Of a stretch of DNA of 39,939 nt, positions 16,296 to 24,439 are shown piece by piece; the stretch's first letter is position 1, and every line of letters starts with the position of its first letter. A program made the position numbers and the translations under genes. Under the pieces are notes generated by a model. The model had not been told where the DNA came from, searched no databases, and saw only the letters and a program-made list of their open reading frames with translations. Source of the stretch: ZLKRG08 sp046048895 (GTDB lineage: Bacteria; Actinomycetota; Actinomycetes; Nanopelagicales; Nanopelagicaceae); the NCBI GenBank assembly GCA_046048895.1, contig JBJOFF010000009.1, positions 1-39,939 on the forward strand, written 5' to 3'.

Positions 16296-17158
16296 TGCAA
16301 ACAGTAGTTACCTCACCAACCAAAACTGTAACTATCGGAGATGAGAATCCTTTCTGCATCATCGGAGAACGTATTAACCCAACCGGACGTCGCATTTTTC
16401 AAGAACAAGTTCGCGCCGGAGACTTATCTGCGATTATCAAAGATGTAAAAGCGCAGGTAGAAGGCGGCGCAGATATGTTGGACGTCAACATGGGCATTCC
16501 GCTAACGGATGAAGCCGACTTAATGCGTCAAGCAATCAAGATGATTCAAGATTTAACTGATTTGCCAATCTGCATAGACTCATCGGTTTTAGAAGCATTA
16601 GAAGCTGGTCTTCAAACTTATCAGGGACGTGCACTAGTCAACTCAACCACCGGCGAAGATGATCGCTTAGACCATATCTTGCCGTTAATTAAGAAGTATG
16701 ACGCCTCTGTTATTGCACTTCCTAATGATGAAACCGAAATTCCAATGACCGTAGTAGATCGCTTGAAAATCACGGAAAAAATCCTTCGCGCATGCGACAA
16801 GCATGGAATTTCACATGATCGCATCGTGATTGATCCCCTGGCTATGCCAATTGGCGCAGAACCGCAAGCAGGAAATCTCTTCTTCGAAACCGTGCATGAA
16901 ATTAAAACTCGTTGGGGACTAAATATGACATGCGGCGCTTCAAATGTTTCATTTGGAATGCCTAATCGCCATGCAATCAACGCGGCATTCCTACCTGCTG
17001 CAATGACAGTAGGTCTAACTTCTGCAGTTATGGATGCACGTACACCAGAGATTGTTTCTGCAGTTCGCGCAACGGATATCTTGCTCGGAAACGATCAGTA
17101 CGGTGGTAATTGGATTACTCGATTCCGCGCAATGGAAGCAGCCAAACCACAGGCGTAA
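16295..17158 (+). CDS. mtgA: Methyl-corrinoid:tetrahydrofolate methyltransferase (MtgA/MtvA type)
   Basis: 287 residues with the pterin-binding TIM-barrel fold shared with dihydropteroate synthase and acetogen AcsE. Key segments are 'IGERINPTGR', 'ADMLDVNMGIPLTDE', 'PICIDSS', 'RIVIDPLAMPIG' and 'CGASNVSFGMPNR'. It should transfer the methyl group from the corrinoid protein to tetrahydrofolate, giving methyl-THF for MetF. It shares a TAATG junction with metF, and its stop lies 5 bases before the next start. A true dihydropteroate synthase is unlikely given the neighbours and the AcsE-like 'GASNVSFG' block. Confidence 0.92.
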   Translation: MQTVVTSPTKTVTIGDENPFCIIGERINPTGRRIFQEQVRAGDLSAIIKDVKAQVEGGADMLDVNMGIPLTDEADLMRQAIKMIQDLTDLPICIDSSVLEALEAGLQTYQGRALVNSTTGEDDRLDHILPLIKKYDASVIALPNDETEIPMTVVDRLKITEKILRACDKHGISHDRIVIDPLAMPIGAEPQAGNLFFETVHEIKTRWGLNMTCGASNVSFGMPNRHAINAAFLPAAMTVGLTSAVMDARTPEIVSAVRATDILLGNDQYGGNWITRFRAMEAAKPQA

Positions 17159-17163
17159 TTTCC

Positions 17164-19008
17164 ATGGCAAAAGAATTTAATCCGGATCTAGCTGGGCACG
17201 ATGGCGCAAGTCGCGTTAAATTACATTTTCGTGCGCTTGAAAAAGATGGCGAAGTCTCTGCAGAGAAGATTGTTACCGTTCCTTCAGGCGTAAGCGCATT
17301 TGATGCGGCTTCTTGGAATGGAATTGCGATTGATTCAACTTGTGGTGGTTACGGAACTTGCAAGAAGTGCAAAATTCAAATCACAGATGGCAGCGTTGAG
17401 CCTTCAAAGTTAGATTTCCGTGCCTTTAGCCAAGATGAAATTGCAAAGGGTTGGCGCCTTGCATGCATGGTGCGTACTACACAAGACATCAGTATTGATG
17501 TCCCACCGTTAACTACTCGCCCTAAAGCAGCAACTGTCGGTGTTGGGCGTCAAATAATTTTGCGCCCTGGAATTCAGAAGAGATATGTCGAATTAGTCGA
17601 ACCAACATTGGCAGATCAACGTACAGATATTGTGCGTTTGCTAGACGCTATTGATGATATTGAGCCAACCTATTCATTAGACATACTGCGCGAATTACCT
17701 ACTGTGCTTCGCAAGAACCATTTTAAGGTTACGGCGGTCTTTGCAGACCAGGAGCTCATTGCAGTCGAAGGCGGAGATACCAGCGAAATTCGCTACGGAA
17801 TCGCTTTTGATTTGGGCACTACTACCGTGGTTGCAACCCTAATTGATCTAAATACCGGCGCACCAGCTTCAGTTAAATCGATGCTCAATAAGCAGCAACC
17901 ATTTGGTGCAGATGTCATCACCCGCATTAGCGCCACCATGATGGATCCCGAAGGTCTGACCAAGTTACGCGCCTTAGCTCAAGAAACTTTGGCTCAACTG
18001 ACTCGTGAAGTATGCGAAGAGGCAAAAGTTAATCCAGAAAATGTATATGAAGTTGCACTTGCGGGTAATGCCACGATGACTCAAATTCTTTTGGGCATTG
18101 ATCCAGAGCCACTAGGTGTGGCGCCGTTTATCATGGCAACTGCAGATTACGAACCTGTAAATGCAACAGAACTTGGTCTTTCGATTCATCCACGAGGTAA
18201 GGCAATCATCTTGCCATCACTTGGCGCATATGTCGGTGGCGATATTGTTGCTGGCGCTCTTGCATCAGGAATGGATCGCGATAAACGTCTTCGACTATTT
18301 ATCGATGTCGGAACAAATTGCGAAATTATTCTAGGAAATGGCGAAAAGATTCTCTCTACCGCCGCTCCAGCTGGCCCAGCTTTCGAAGCTGCTTCAATTA
18401 AATGTGGTGTCCGAGCAGCAGCAGGTGCAATCGAAACTGTAAAAGTTGTAGACGGAAAACTTGAAATCGGAACTATCGATGATGCTCCTGCTATCGGAAT
18501 CTGTGGCTCTGGTTTGGTGGATGCAGTCGCTTGTTTGGTGCAGCTGGGAATTCTTGATGCATCAGGAAAATTCAATGCAGTTGATGACCCTAATTTGGTC
18601 GAACGAGATGGCGAAAAGATCTACATGCTTACTGAAGATGTCTTCTTAAGCCAACGCGATGTTCGTGAACTTCAATTTGCTAAAGCTGCAATCGCAACAG
18701 GTTGGGCGCTACTTGCCGAAGAATTTGGTATTGAAGATAAAGATATTCAGCAGGTGCTGCTTGCAGGTTCCTTTGGTTCCTACCTCTCCCCTGCCTCTGC
18801 AGTAAAGATTGGTTTAGTGCCAAAAATCAGTGTATTACGCATTGTTTCAGCAGGTAACGTGGCTGGAGAAGGTGCCAAGATGGCGCTGTTATCTACTCAG
18901 GAACGCCACGGTGCAATGACGTTGCTTGATGAAATCAAGTATGTCGAACTTTCTGATCGCGAAGATTTTAACGATAAGTTCGTAGAGAGACTGGCTTTCC
19001 CAGTTTGA
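17164..19008 (+). CDS. RACo/RamA-type reductive activator of corrinoid proteins (2Fe-2S plus ASKHA ATPase)
   Basis: About 614 residues. The N-terminal 2Fe-2S ferredoxin domain carries C60-x5-C66-x2-C69 and C101. A linker follows, then an actin-like ATPase (DUF4445 type) with 'YGIAFDLGTTTVVATLID', 'ALAGNATMTQILLG', 'FIDVGTNCEIIL' and 'VLLAGSFGSYL'. Such proteins use ATP to reduce inactive Co(II) corrinoid back to Co(I). I start it at the ATG at 17164; an earlier in-frame codon at 17110 would overlap mtgA by 49 bases. The 2Fe-2S form is like Carboxydothermus RACo and unlike methanogen RamA, which has 4Fe-4S clusters. Confidence 0.92.
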   Translation: MAKEFNPDLAGHDGASRVKLHFRALEKDGEVSAEKIVTVPSGVSAFDAASWNGIAIDSTCGGYGTCKKCKIQITDGSVEPSKLDFRAFSQDEIAKGWRLACMVRTTQDISIDVPPLTTRPKAATVGVGRQIILRPGIQKRYVELVEPTLADQRTDIVRLLDAIDDIEPTYSLDILRELPTVLRKNHFKVTAVFADQELIAVEGGDTSEIRYGIAFDLGTTTVVATLIDLNTGAPASVKSMLNKQQPFGADVITRISATMMDPEGLTKLRALAQETLAQLTREVCEEAKVNPENVYEVALAGNATMTQILLGIDPEPLGVAPFIMATADYEPVNATELGLSIHPRGKAIILPSLGAYVGGDIVAGALASGMDRDKRLRLFIDVGTNCEIILGNGEKILSTAAPAGPAFEAASIKCGVRAAAGAIETVKVVDGKLEIGTIDDAPAIGICGSGLVDAVACLVQLGILDASGKFNAVDDPNLVERDGEKIYMLTEDVFLSQRDVRELQFAKAAIATGWALLAEEFGIEDKDIQQVLLAGSFGSYLSPASAVKIGLVPKISVLRIVSAGNVAGEGAKMALLSTQERHGAMTLLDEIKYVELSDREDFNDKFVERLAFPV

Positions 19009-19586
19009 GTACAGCAATAGTTGCCTGTGGTGCGATTGCTACACATATTTCAAATATCGCATCACGGGAAAACTTTGATTTAACGATTTATCCCCTGCCA
19101 CCGCTTCTTCATAATCATCCAGAGAAAATCGCTGGTGAAGTTGATGCCAAGATTCAAGAGATTCAGGGCAAGCATTCTAAAATTGCAGTTGCATACTCCG
19201 ATTGTGGCACTTATGGTGCTCTTGATGAAGTTATCAAAAAGTATGGTCTCCAAAGACTTGGTGGCGATCATTGCTATGACGTTTTTGCTGGCAAAGAGAA
19301 GGTATTTGAATTAACAACAACTGGTACTTATTTCTTTACTGATTATTTAGTTAAATCTTTTTACCGAAGTGTGGTAGTTGAACTTGGATTGGATAAGAGA
19401 CCAGAGCTTGTTGACGATTATTTTAAAAATTACAATAAAGTTGTTTGGTTGGCACAAAATCCAACGGATGAGTTAAAGGCCGCAGCAGAATCTGCCGCGG
19501 CCTTAATGAAACTTCCTTTAGAGATAGAAGTCGTTGGAGAATCAGGCTTGCTTGACGAGCTCAAGCGCCTTCTTAACTACATCTGA
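19005..19586 (+). CDS. DUF1638 protein, function unknown, linked to corrinoid methyltransferases
   Basis: 193 residues. I recognise the DUF1638 family, often found beside MttB-like methyltransferases, but no function is known to me. Conserved-looking polar blocks are 'VACGAIA' (C8), 'LPPLLHNHPEKI', 'YSDCGTYG' (C67) and 'GDHCYDVFAG' (H89, C90). These cysteines and histidines could form a metal, corrinoid or catalytic site. It starts with TTG in a TTGA overlap with the activator gene, so it is coupled to corrinoid reactivation. Its last 45 bases overlap the end of fdsA on the other strand. Possible roles, all inferred: corrinoid loading, repair or removal. Confidence 0.85.
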   Translation: MSTAIVACGAIATHISNIASRENFDLTIYPLPPLLHNHPEKIAGEVDAKIQEIQGKHSKIAVAYSDCGTYGALDEVIKKYGLQRLGGDHCYDVFAGKEKVFELTTTGTYFFTDYLVKSFYRSVVVELGLDKRPELVDDYFKNYNKVVWLAQNPTDELKAAAESAAALMKLPLEIEVVGESGLLDELKRLLNYI

Positions 19587-22538
19587 AAGTAACGCTGGAT
19601 CAACATCATCAGTTAGTCGCTGTCGCATGATTGGAGTCCAGAATTGAGTCATGTGATGTGCCACTTCGATTTCCGGAGCTCCAGCAGATGGAATATTCAA
19701 GGCAATCTGATTGGCCATTCGGATAATGGAATCCAATTGCACATCGCCGTGCGAGCCATGGTGCGCAATATTTGCGGTGGCCTCACTAGGTTCGACTTGA
19801 ACTGCTGTCACCTTATATTCAGGGCAATTCGTAGCCCAATCAGAGTAATCAGTGGTGATTACGTTTGCGCCAGATTCTGGGAAGTGGAAAGTTGTCCAAA
19901 CCACGCCTGGTGCAACTTCATCCGTAACTCGAGCTCGCATTAAGGTTTCACCGACGCGGCTAGATAATTTAATCCAAGAGCCGTCCTTAATTCCACGCAT
20001 CTCAGCATCGGATTCGTGGATATCTAGAGTGTCTTGTGGATGCCAAACATTGTTTTCGGTTCGACGAGTCTGTGCACCTACGTTGTATTGACTTAGCACT
20101 CGACCAGTTGTCAGCAACAATGGGAATTTACGATTGGTCTTCTCTTCTGTTGCTACATATGGAGTCAGCATAAAATTGCCTGAGCCACGTACGAATCTTT
20201 CGATATGCATGATAGGTGTACCATCCGGAGCTTTTTCATTAACCGGCCATTGCATACTACCTTCGGCATCAAGCCGTGAATGTGAAACACCGGCAAAAGT
20301 AGGTGTGGTTGCGGCAATCTCTTCCATAATCTGCGCAGCATTGTCGTAGTGCATGTTGTAACCCATTGCTTTTGCAAGATCACAAGTTACTTCCCACTCG
20401 TCTTTACCTGTCTGAGATGGCATTGCTGGACGAACACGATTGATTCGACGCTCTGCATTTGTAAAGGTGCCATCTTTTTCAAGGAAGGAAGTGCCTGGCA
20501 AGAATACATGCGCGTACTTTGCCGTTTCATTTAAGAATAGATCTTGAACAATCACCATATCCATTGCTGCAAGACCTGCAGTTACATGTTGAGTGTTTGG
20601 ATCTGATTGTGCAATATCTTCACCTTGAATGTAGATACCTTTGTACTCACCTGCAATGGCGGCATCTAACATATTAGGAATACGCATACCAGGTTTCTCT
20701 TTTAATTTAACTCCCCAAAGATTTTCGTAAATTGCACGAGTCTCAGGGTTAGAAATATGGCGATATCCTGGTAATTCATGCGGAAAAGAGCCCATATCGC
20801 AGGATCCCTGGACATTGTTCTGGCCACGCAATGGATTAACACCAACGCCTTTGCGGCCAATGTTGCCTGTCGCCATCGCTAAGTTAGCAATACCCATAAC
20901 CATGGTTGATCCCTGGCTATGTTCGGTAACTCCTAAACCATAATAAATCGCGCCATTGGGCGCTGAAGCATATAGACGAGCTGCAGCGCGAATCTCAGAT
21001 GCAGGTACCGATGAAATCTTTTCCATCGCCTCTGGAGAATTCTCTGGTCTCTTAATAAATTCAGCCCAAACTTTAAATGCTTCGGTATCACAACGCTCTT
21101 CGATAAATTTCTTATCTTCTAATCCCTCGGTCATTACTACGTGTGCGATTGCATTGATAATCGCAACATTGGTACCTGGCAATAATTGAAGATGATGTTC
21201 CGCCTGGACGTGTGGAGACTTAACTAAATCAATTTGTCTTGGATCTACGACAATCAGCTTTGCACCCTTGCGCAACGCTTGCTTGACTCGTGAACCAAAA
21301 ACAGGATGAGCATCTGTTGGGTTTGCGCCAATAACCATAATCACATTTGAATGTTCAACTGATTCGAAATCCTGAGTTCCCGCAGATGTTCCAAAAGTTT
21401 TATTTAATCCATAACCAGTTGGAGAATGGCAAACTCGAGCACAGGTATCCACATTGTTAGTACCAAATGCCGCGCGAACTAATTTTTGAACTACATAAAC
21501 TTCTTCATTAGTGCAACGAGACGAAGTGATACCGCCGATTGAGTTCCAGCCATAAGTTTCTTGAACTTTCTTTAATCCATTTGCAGCGTATGCAATGGCT
21601 TCAGCCCAAGATACTTTGCGCCATTCATCAGTTATCTTTTCGCGAATCATTGGAGAGAGCTGACGATCCTGATGTGAGGCATAGCCCCAAGCAAAGCGTC
21701 CTTTTACGCAAGAATGGCCCTCATTGGCACCGCCATTTTTCAATGGAATCATGCGAACTACTTCATTGCCCTTCATCTCGGCTTTAAATGAGCAACCCAC
21801 ACCGCAGTAAGCGCATGTGGTTTCGACTGACCTAGTTGGGGCGCCAATAGTTAAAAGGTTCTTCTCCTTTAGGGCGCCAGTTGGGCAAGCCTGCACACAG
21901 GCTCCGCAAGAGACACATTCAGATTCAACAAAATTCTTATTACCTGCGCTAACGCGCGCCTCAAAAGCACGTCCAGTAATTGTTAACGCAAATGTTCCCT
22001 GCACTTCATCGCAAGCACGAACGCAGCGATTGCAGACAATGCACTCAGTTGAGTCAAAATTAAAATATGGATTTGATTCATCTTTAGGTAAATCTAAATG
22101 CGTCTTTCGTTTGTCGTTAGCTTCGTAGCGGACTTCTTTAAGGCCTACTTTTTTGGCCACACCATGTACTTGGCAGGCATCTCCGACTTCGCAATTCTCT
22201 GGGTGGTCCGATAGATAAAGTTCCATGACGCCTTGACGTAGTCGATCAAGTTTTTCAGACTTAGTTGAAACTTTCATTCCATCTGTGACTGGAGTGGTAC
22301 AGGAAGAAGGTGTGCCCTTACGGCCATCGATTTCGACAACGCATAGACGGCAAGAGCCAAATGCTTTTAGGCGATCCGTTGCACAGAGTTTTGGGATATC
22401 AACGCCACATTCTGCAGCTGCGCGCATAATTGAGGTATCTGCAGGAACGACCACTGACTTACCGTCAATCTCAACAGTGACGGAATCTTTGCTCTTTGAC
22501 TTCGGAGTACCGAAATCTGGTTCCATGATAAGTGACAT
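19542..22538 (-). CDS. fdsA: NAD-dependent formate dehydrogenase alpha subunit fused to the FdsD delta domain
   Basis: 998 residues: the molybdenum subunit oxidising formate to CO2. In order: a 2Fe-2S domain (C52, C63, C66, C80); a His-Cys cluster region (H112, C116, C122) that appears to lack one Cys; two 4Fe-4S motifs (C166/169/172/176 and C208/211/214/218); the 4Fe-4S motif of the bis-MGD domain (C242/245/249/277); and the active site 'ARVCHSP', where Cys370, not selenocysteine, should bind molybdenum. Residues 938-998 ('RMANQIA...HHMTQFWTPIMR...') match the separate FdsD subunit of fdsGBACD operons, so this looks like a gene fusion. It starts on a TAATG junction with fdsB. It needs FdhD (4051-4878) and the Moco genes at 31-36 kb. 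Confidence 0.95.
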   Translation of the reverse strand: MSLIMEPDFGTPKSKSKDSVTVEIDGKSVVVPADTSIMRAAAECGVDIPKLCATDRLKAFGSCRLCVVEIDGRKGTPSSCTTPVTDGMKVSTKSEKLDRLRQGVMELYLSDHPENCEVGDACQVHGVAKKVGLKEVRYEANDKRKTHLDLPKDESNPYFNFDSTECIVCNRCVRACDEVQGTFALTITGRAFEARVSAGNKNFVESECVSCGACVQACPTGALKEKNLLTIGAPTRSVETTCAYCGVGCSFKAEMKGNEVVRMIPLKNGGANEGHSCVKGRFAWGYASHQDRQLSPMIREKITDEWRKVSWAEAIAYAANGLKKVQETYGWNSIGGITSSRCTNEEVYVVQKLVRAAFGTNNVDTCARVCHSPTGYGLNKTFGTSAGTQDFESVEHSNVIMVIGANPTDAHPVFGSRVKQALRKGAKLIVVDPRQIDLVKSPHVQAEHHLQLLPGTNVAIINAIAHVVMTEGLEDKKFIEERCDTEAFKVWAEFIKRPENSPEAMEKISSVPASEIRAAARLYASAPNGAIYYGLGVTEHSQGSTMVMGIANLAMATGNIGRKGVGVNPLRGQNNVQGSCDMGSFPHELPGYRHISNPETRAIYENLWGVKLKEKPGMRIPNMLDAAIAGEYKGIYIQGEDIAQSDPNTQHVTAGLAAMDMVIVQDLFLNETAKYAHVFLPGTSFLEKDGTFTNAERRINRVRPAMPSQTGKDEWEVTCDLAKAMGYNMHYDNAAQIMEEIAATTPTFAGVSHSRLDAEGSMQWPVNEKAPDGTPIMHIERFVRGSGNFMLTPYVATEEKTNRKFPLLLTTGRVLSQYNVGAQTRRTENNVWHPQDTLDIHESDAEMRGIKDGSWIKLSSRVGETLMRARVTDEVAPGVVWTTFHFPESGANVITTDYSDWATNCPEYKVTAVQVEPSEATANIAHHGSHGDVQLDSIIRMANQIALNIPSAGAPEIEVAHHMTQFWTPIMRQRLTDDVDPALLSDVVKKALELVKQA

Positions 22539-24028
22539 TATTTCCCCCCACTAGCTACATCAAAATCTTCCGCGAAGTTTTGTAAAGCGCTCTTAACTGG
22601 CAATGGAGTTAATCCTCCCATTGCGCAGAGTGAGCCATCTGTCATCACTTCACAGAGATCAAGTAATAGTGACTTATTCTGAGCTACATCTTTTCCAGCG
22701 ATAATTAAATCAATAGTTTCCACACCACGGGTAGAACCAATTCGGCAAGGCGTGCACTTTCCGCATGATTCGATGGAGCAGAATTCCATCGCAAAACGGG
22801 CTTGTTTAGCCAGGTTTACTGAATCATCGAATAGAACGATTCCGCCATGTCCTAGCATGCCGCCAGCCTCAAGCATTGATTCGTAATCTGCGCTGACTCC
22901 AAATTTATCCTGACCAAAGTATGCGCCAAGCGGACCGCCTACTTGAATTGCACGTATTGGTTTGCCTGATGCAGTCCCTGCACCATAACCATTGATTAAC
23001 TTTTCTAAAGTGATACCGAAACCAGTCTCAACAATTCCACCCTGTTTGATATTGCCAGCTAATTGGAAAACTTGTGTTCCAAGAGAGCGACCGACACCAC
23101 GCGCTTTGTAAGCTGCTGCACCACTTGCCAATATTTCTGGAACTGAAGCAAGCGTTAAAACGTTATTGATAACAGTAGGCTTACCAAACAATCCTTCGAG
23201 CGCAGGTAGTGGTGGTTTTGCACGAACTACTCCTCGCTTTCCTTCAAGAGATTCAAGCATTGCAGTCTCTTCGCCGCATACATAAGAACCAGCGCCTGAA
23301 CGAACTTTGAGCTCGAAGTTGCCAAGCTTTGGTGCAGCAATTTCAATTGCCTTCTTAAGTTGAGAAATTGCGGCTGGATATTCTGAACGAATATAGATGA
23401 AACCTTTGGAGGCGCCAACTGCAAGAGCTGCAATAGCCATACCTTCAATAAGAGTAAACGGGTCGCCTTCCATCAAAATGCGATCGGCAAAAGTTCCGCT
23501 ATCTCCCTCGTCAGCATTACAGCAGACATACTTCTGATCTGCGGTGGCATCCATAACGGTCTTCCATTTAATACCTGCTGGGAAACCAGCTCCGCCACGG
23601 CCACGAAGTCCTGATTCAGTCACTTCAGCAACAATCTCTGCTTGCGACATGGATTGCGCACGAGCTAAACCTTTAAAACCACCGTGAGCTTCATAATCAG
23701 AAATTGAAAGTGGATCAATAATTCCAACGCGCTTGTATGTAACTCGATCTTGGCTTGCTAGCCATTCAAAGCTATTTACATCGCCGATTGATGCATGTGT
23801 GCCGTCTAATACTGCAGCAGCGTCATCGCTAGAAACATTGCTAAAACCAATGCGTTTGCCATCTTTTTCGACCTCTACAAGTGGCTCTAGCCAGAGCGCA
23901 CCGCGAGTTCCATTGCGAATAATTTGTACATCAATATTTCGCTTTGCGGCTTCTGCTGCGATTGCTACTGCAACTAAATCAGCACCAACTGATTGCGCTG
24001 CCGAATCCCCTGGAACGAATATTTTCAT
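22538..24028 (-). CDS. fdsB: Formate dehydrogenase beta subunit, NAD and FMN binding (NuoF-like)
   Basis: 496 residues. The first 100 or so, before 'RVGIIDPLSISDYEAHGG', look like a diverged thioredoxin-type domain as in FdsB/HoxF proteins. The NuoF core follows with 'SGLRGRGGAGFPAGIKW' and 'CCNADEGDSGTFADR' (FMN/NAD), 'GAGSYVCGEETAMLESLEG' and the 4Fe-4S motif 'ESCGKCTPCRIG' near residue 420. It takes electrons from the alpha subunit and reduces NAD to NADH. It sits between fdsG (ATGA overlap) and fdsA (TAATG overlap). An NADH:quinone oxidoreductase subunit is excluded by the formate dehydrogenase context. Confidence 0.95.
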   Translation of the reverse strand: MKIFVPGDSAAQSVGADLVAVAIAAEAAKRNIDVQIIRNGTRGALWLEPLVEVEKDGKRIGFSNVSSDDAAAVLDGTHASIGDVNSFEWLASQDRVTYKRVGIIDPLSISDYEAHGGFKGLARAQSMSQAEIVAEVTESGLRGRGGAGFPAGIKWKTVMDATADQKYVCCNADEGDSGTFADRILMEGDPFTLIEGMAIAALAVGASKGFIYIRSEYPAAISQLKKAIEIAAPKLGNFELKVRSGAGSYVCGEETAMLESLEGKRGVVRAKPPLPALEGLFGKPTVINNVLTLASVPEILASGAAAYKARGVGRSLGTQVFQLAGNIKQGGIVETGFGITLEKLINGYGAGTASGKPIRAIQVGGPLGAYFGQDKFGVSADYESMLEAGGMLGHGGIVLFDDSVNLAKQARFAMEFCSIESCGKCTPCRIGSTRGVETIDLIIAGKDVAQNKSLLLDLCEVMTDGSLCAMGGLTPLPVKSALQNFAEDFDVASGGK

Positions 24029-24429
24029 TTAAGTTTCTCCACAGTGGCACGGCCAATCAAGCGCTCTCCGACCATTGCAGCTGGACCAAGTGCACAATTG
24101 CCAAAGCAATATGCCTTCTCAACTTCAATTCCTGCAGCTTCTGCATCTGCAATCAACTTGTCGCAGCCAACTGCTTGGCATGCTTCTGCGGCGCATATCT
24201 TTACAGCGCTAGACGGAGCTGTCTTCAAATCATGATAATAAGTAAATACACCAAATACTTCAGCGCGCGAAACATTAAATGAATCTGCAATCATCTGCAG
24301 CGCATCTTCATGCACAAAACCAAATTTCTCTTGTATTGCTTGTAACGCGATGAGTACCGGACCTGGCTCATCGCGAAGCGTTGCGATTACATCTTCTGCA
24401 ATCGCAACGTTCCACGAATTTGAGTTCAT
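24025..24429 (-). CDS. fdsG: Formate dehydrogenase gamma subunit (NuoE-like 2Fe-2S protein)
   Basis: 134 residues, shorter than the usual 150-160 of NuoE/FdsG proteins. It has the thioredoxin-like 2Fe-2S domain with cysteines in 'AAEACQAVGC' and 'AYCFGNCALGPA', the family pattern Cx4C...Cx3C. The N-terminal helical part includes 'LIALQAIQEKFGFVHEDAL'. It is the first formate dehydrogenase gene, 10 bases behind fhs, and ends in an ATGA overlap with fdsB. With FdsB and FdsA it forms the soluble NAD-reducing formate dehydrogenase. Confidence 0.94.
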   Translation of the reverse strand: MNSNSWNVAIAEDVIATLRDEPGPVLIALQAIQEKFGFVHEDALQMIADSFNVSRAEVFGVFTYYHDLKTAPSSAVKICAAEACQAVGCDKLIADAEAAGIEVEKAYCFGNCALGPAAMVGERLIGRATVEKLK

Positions 24430-24439
24430 AATTTATAGC

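Noticed and set aside
16295..17158. Dihydropteroate synthase (folate synthesis)
   Set aside because: The fold is shared, but the 'CGASNVSFGMPNR' block and the corrinoid operon context indicate a methyl-THF/corrinoid methyltransferase.
21400..21450. Selenocysteine formate dehydrogenase
   Set aside because: The active-site codon gives Cys in 'ARVCHSP'; there is no in-frame TGA and no need for a SECIS element.
22285..24282. Long plus-strand open frames opposite fdsA, fdsB and fdsG
   Set aside because: They lie wholly opposite strongly recognised genes, show low-complexity composition and no family motifs; shadows of real genes.
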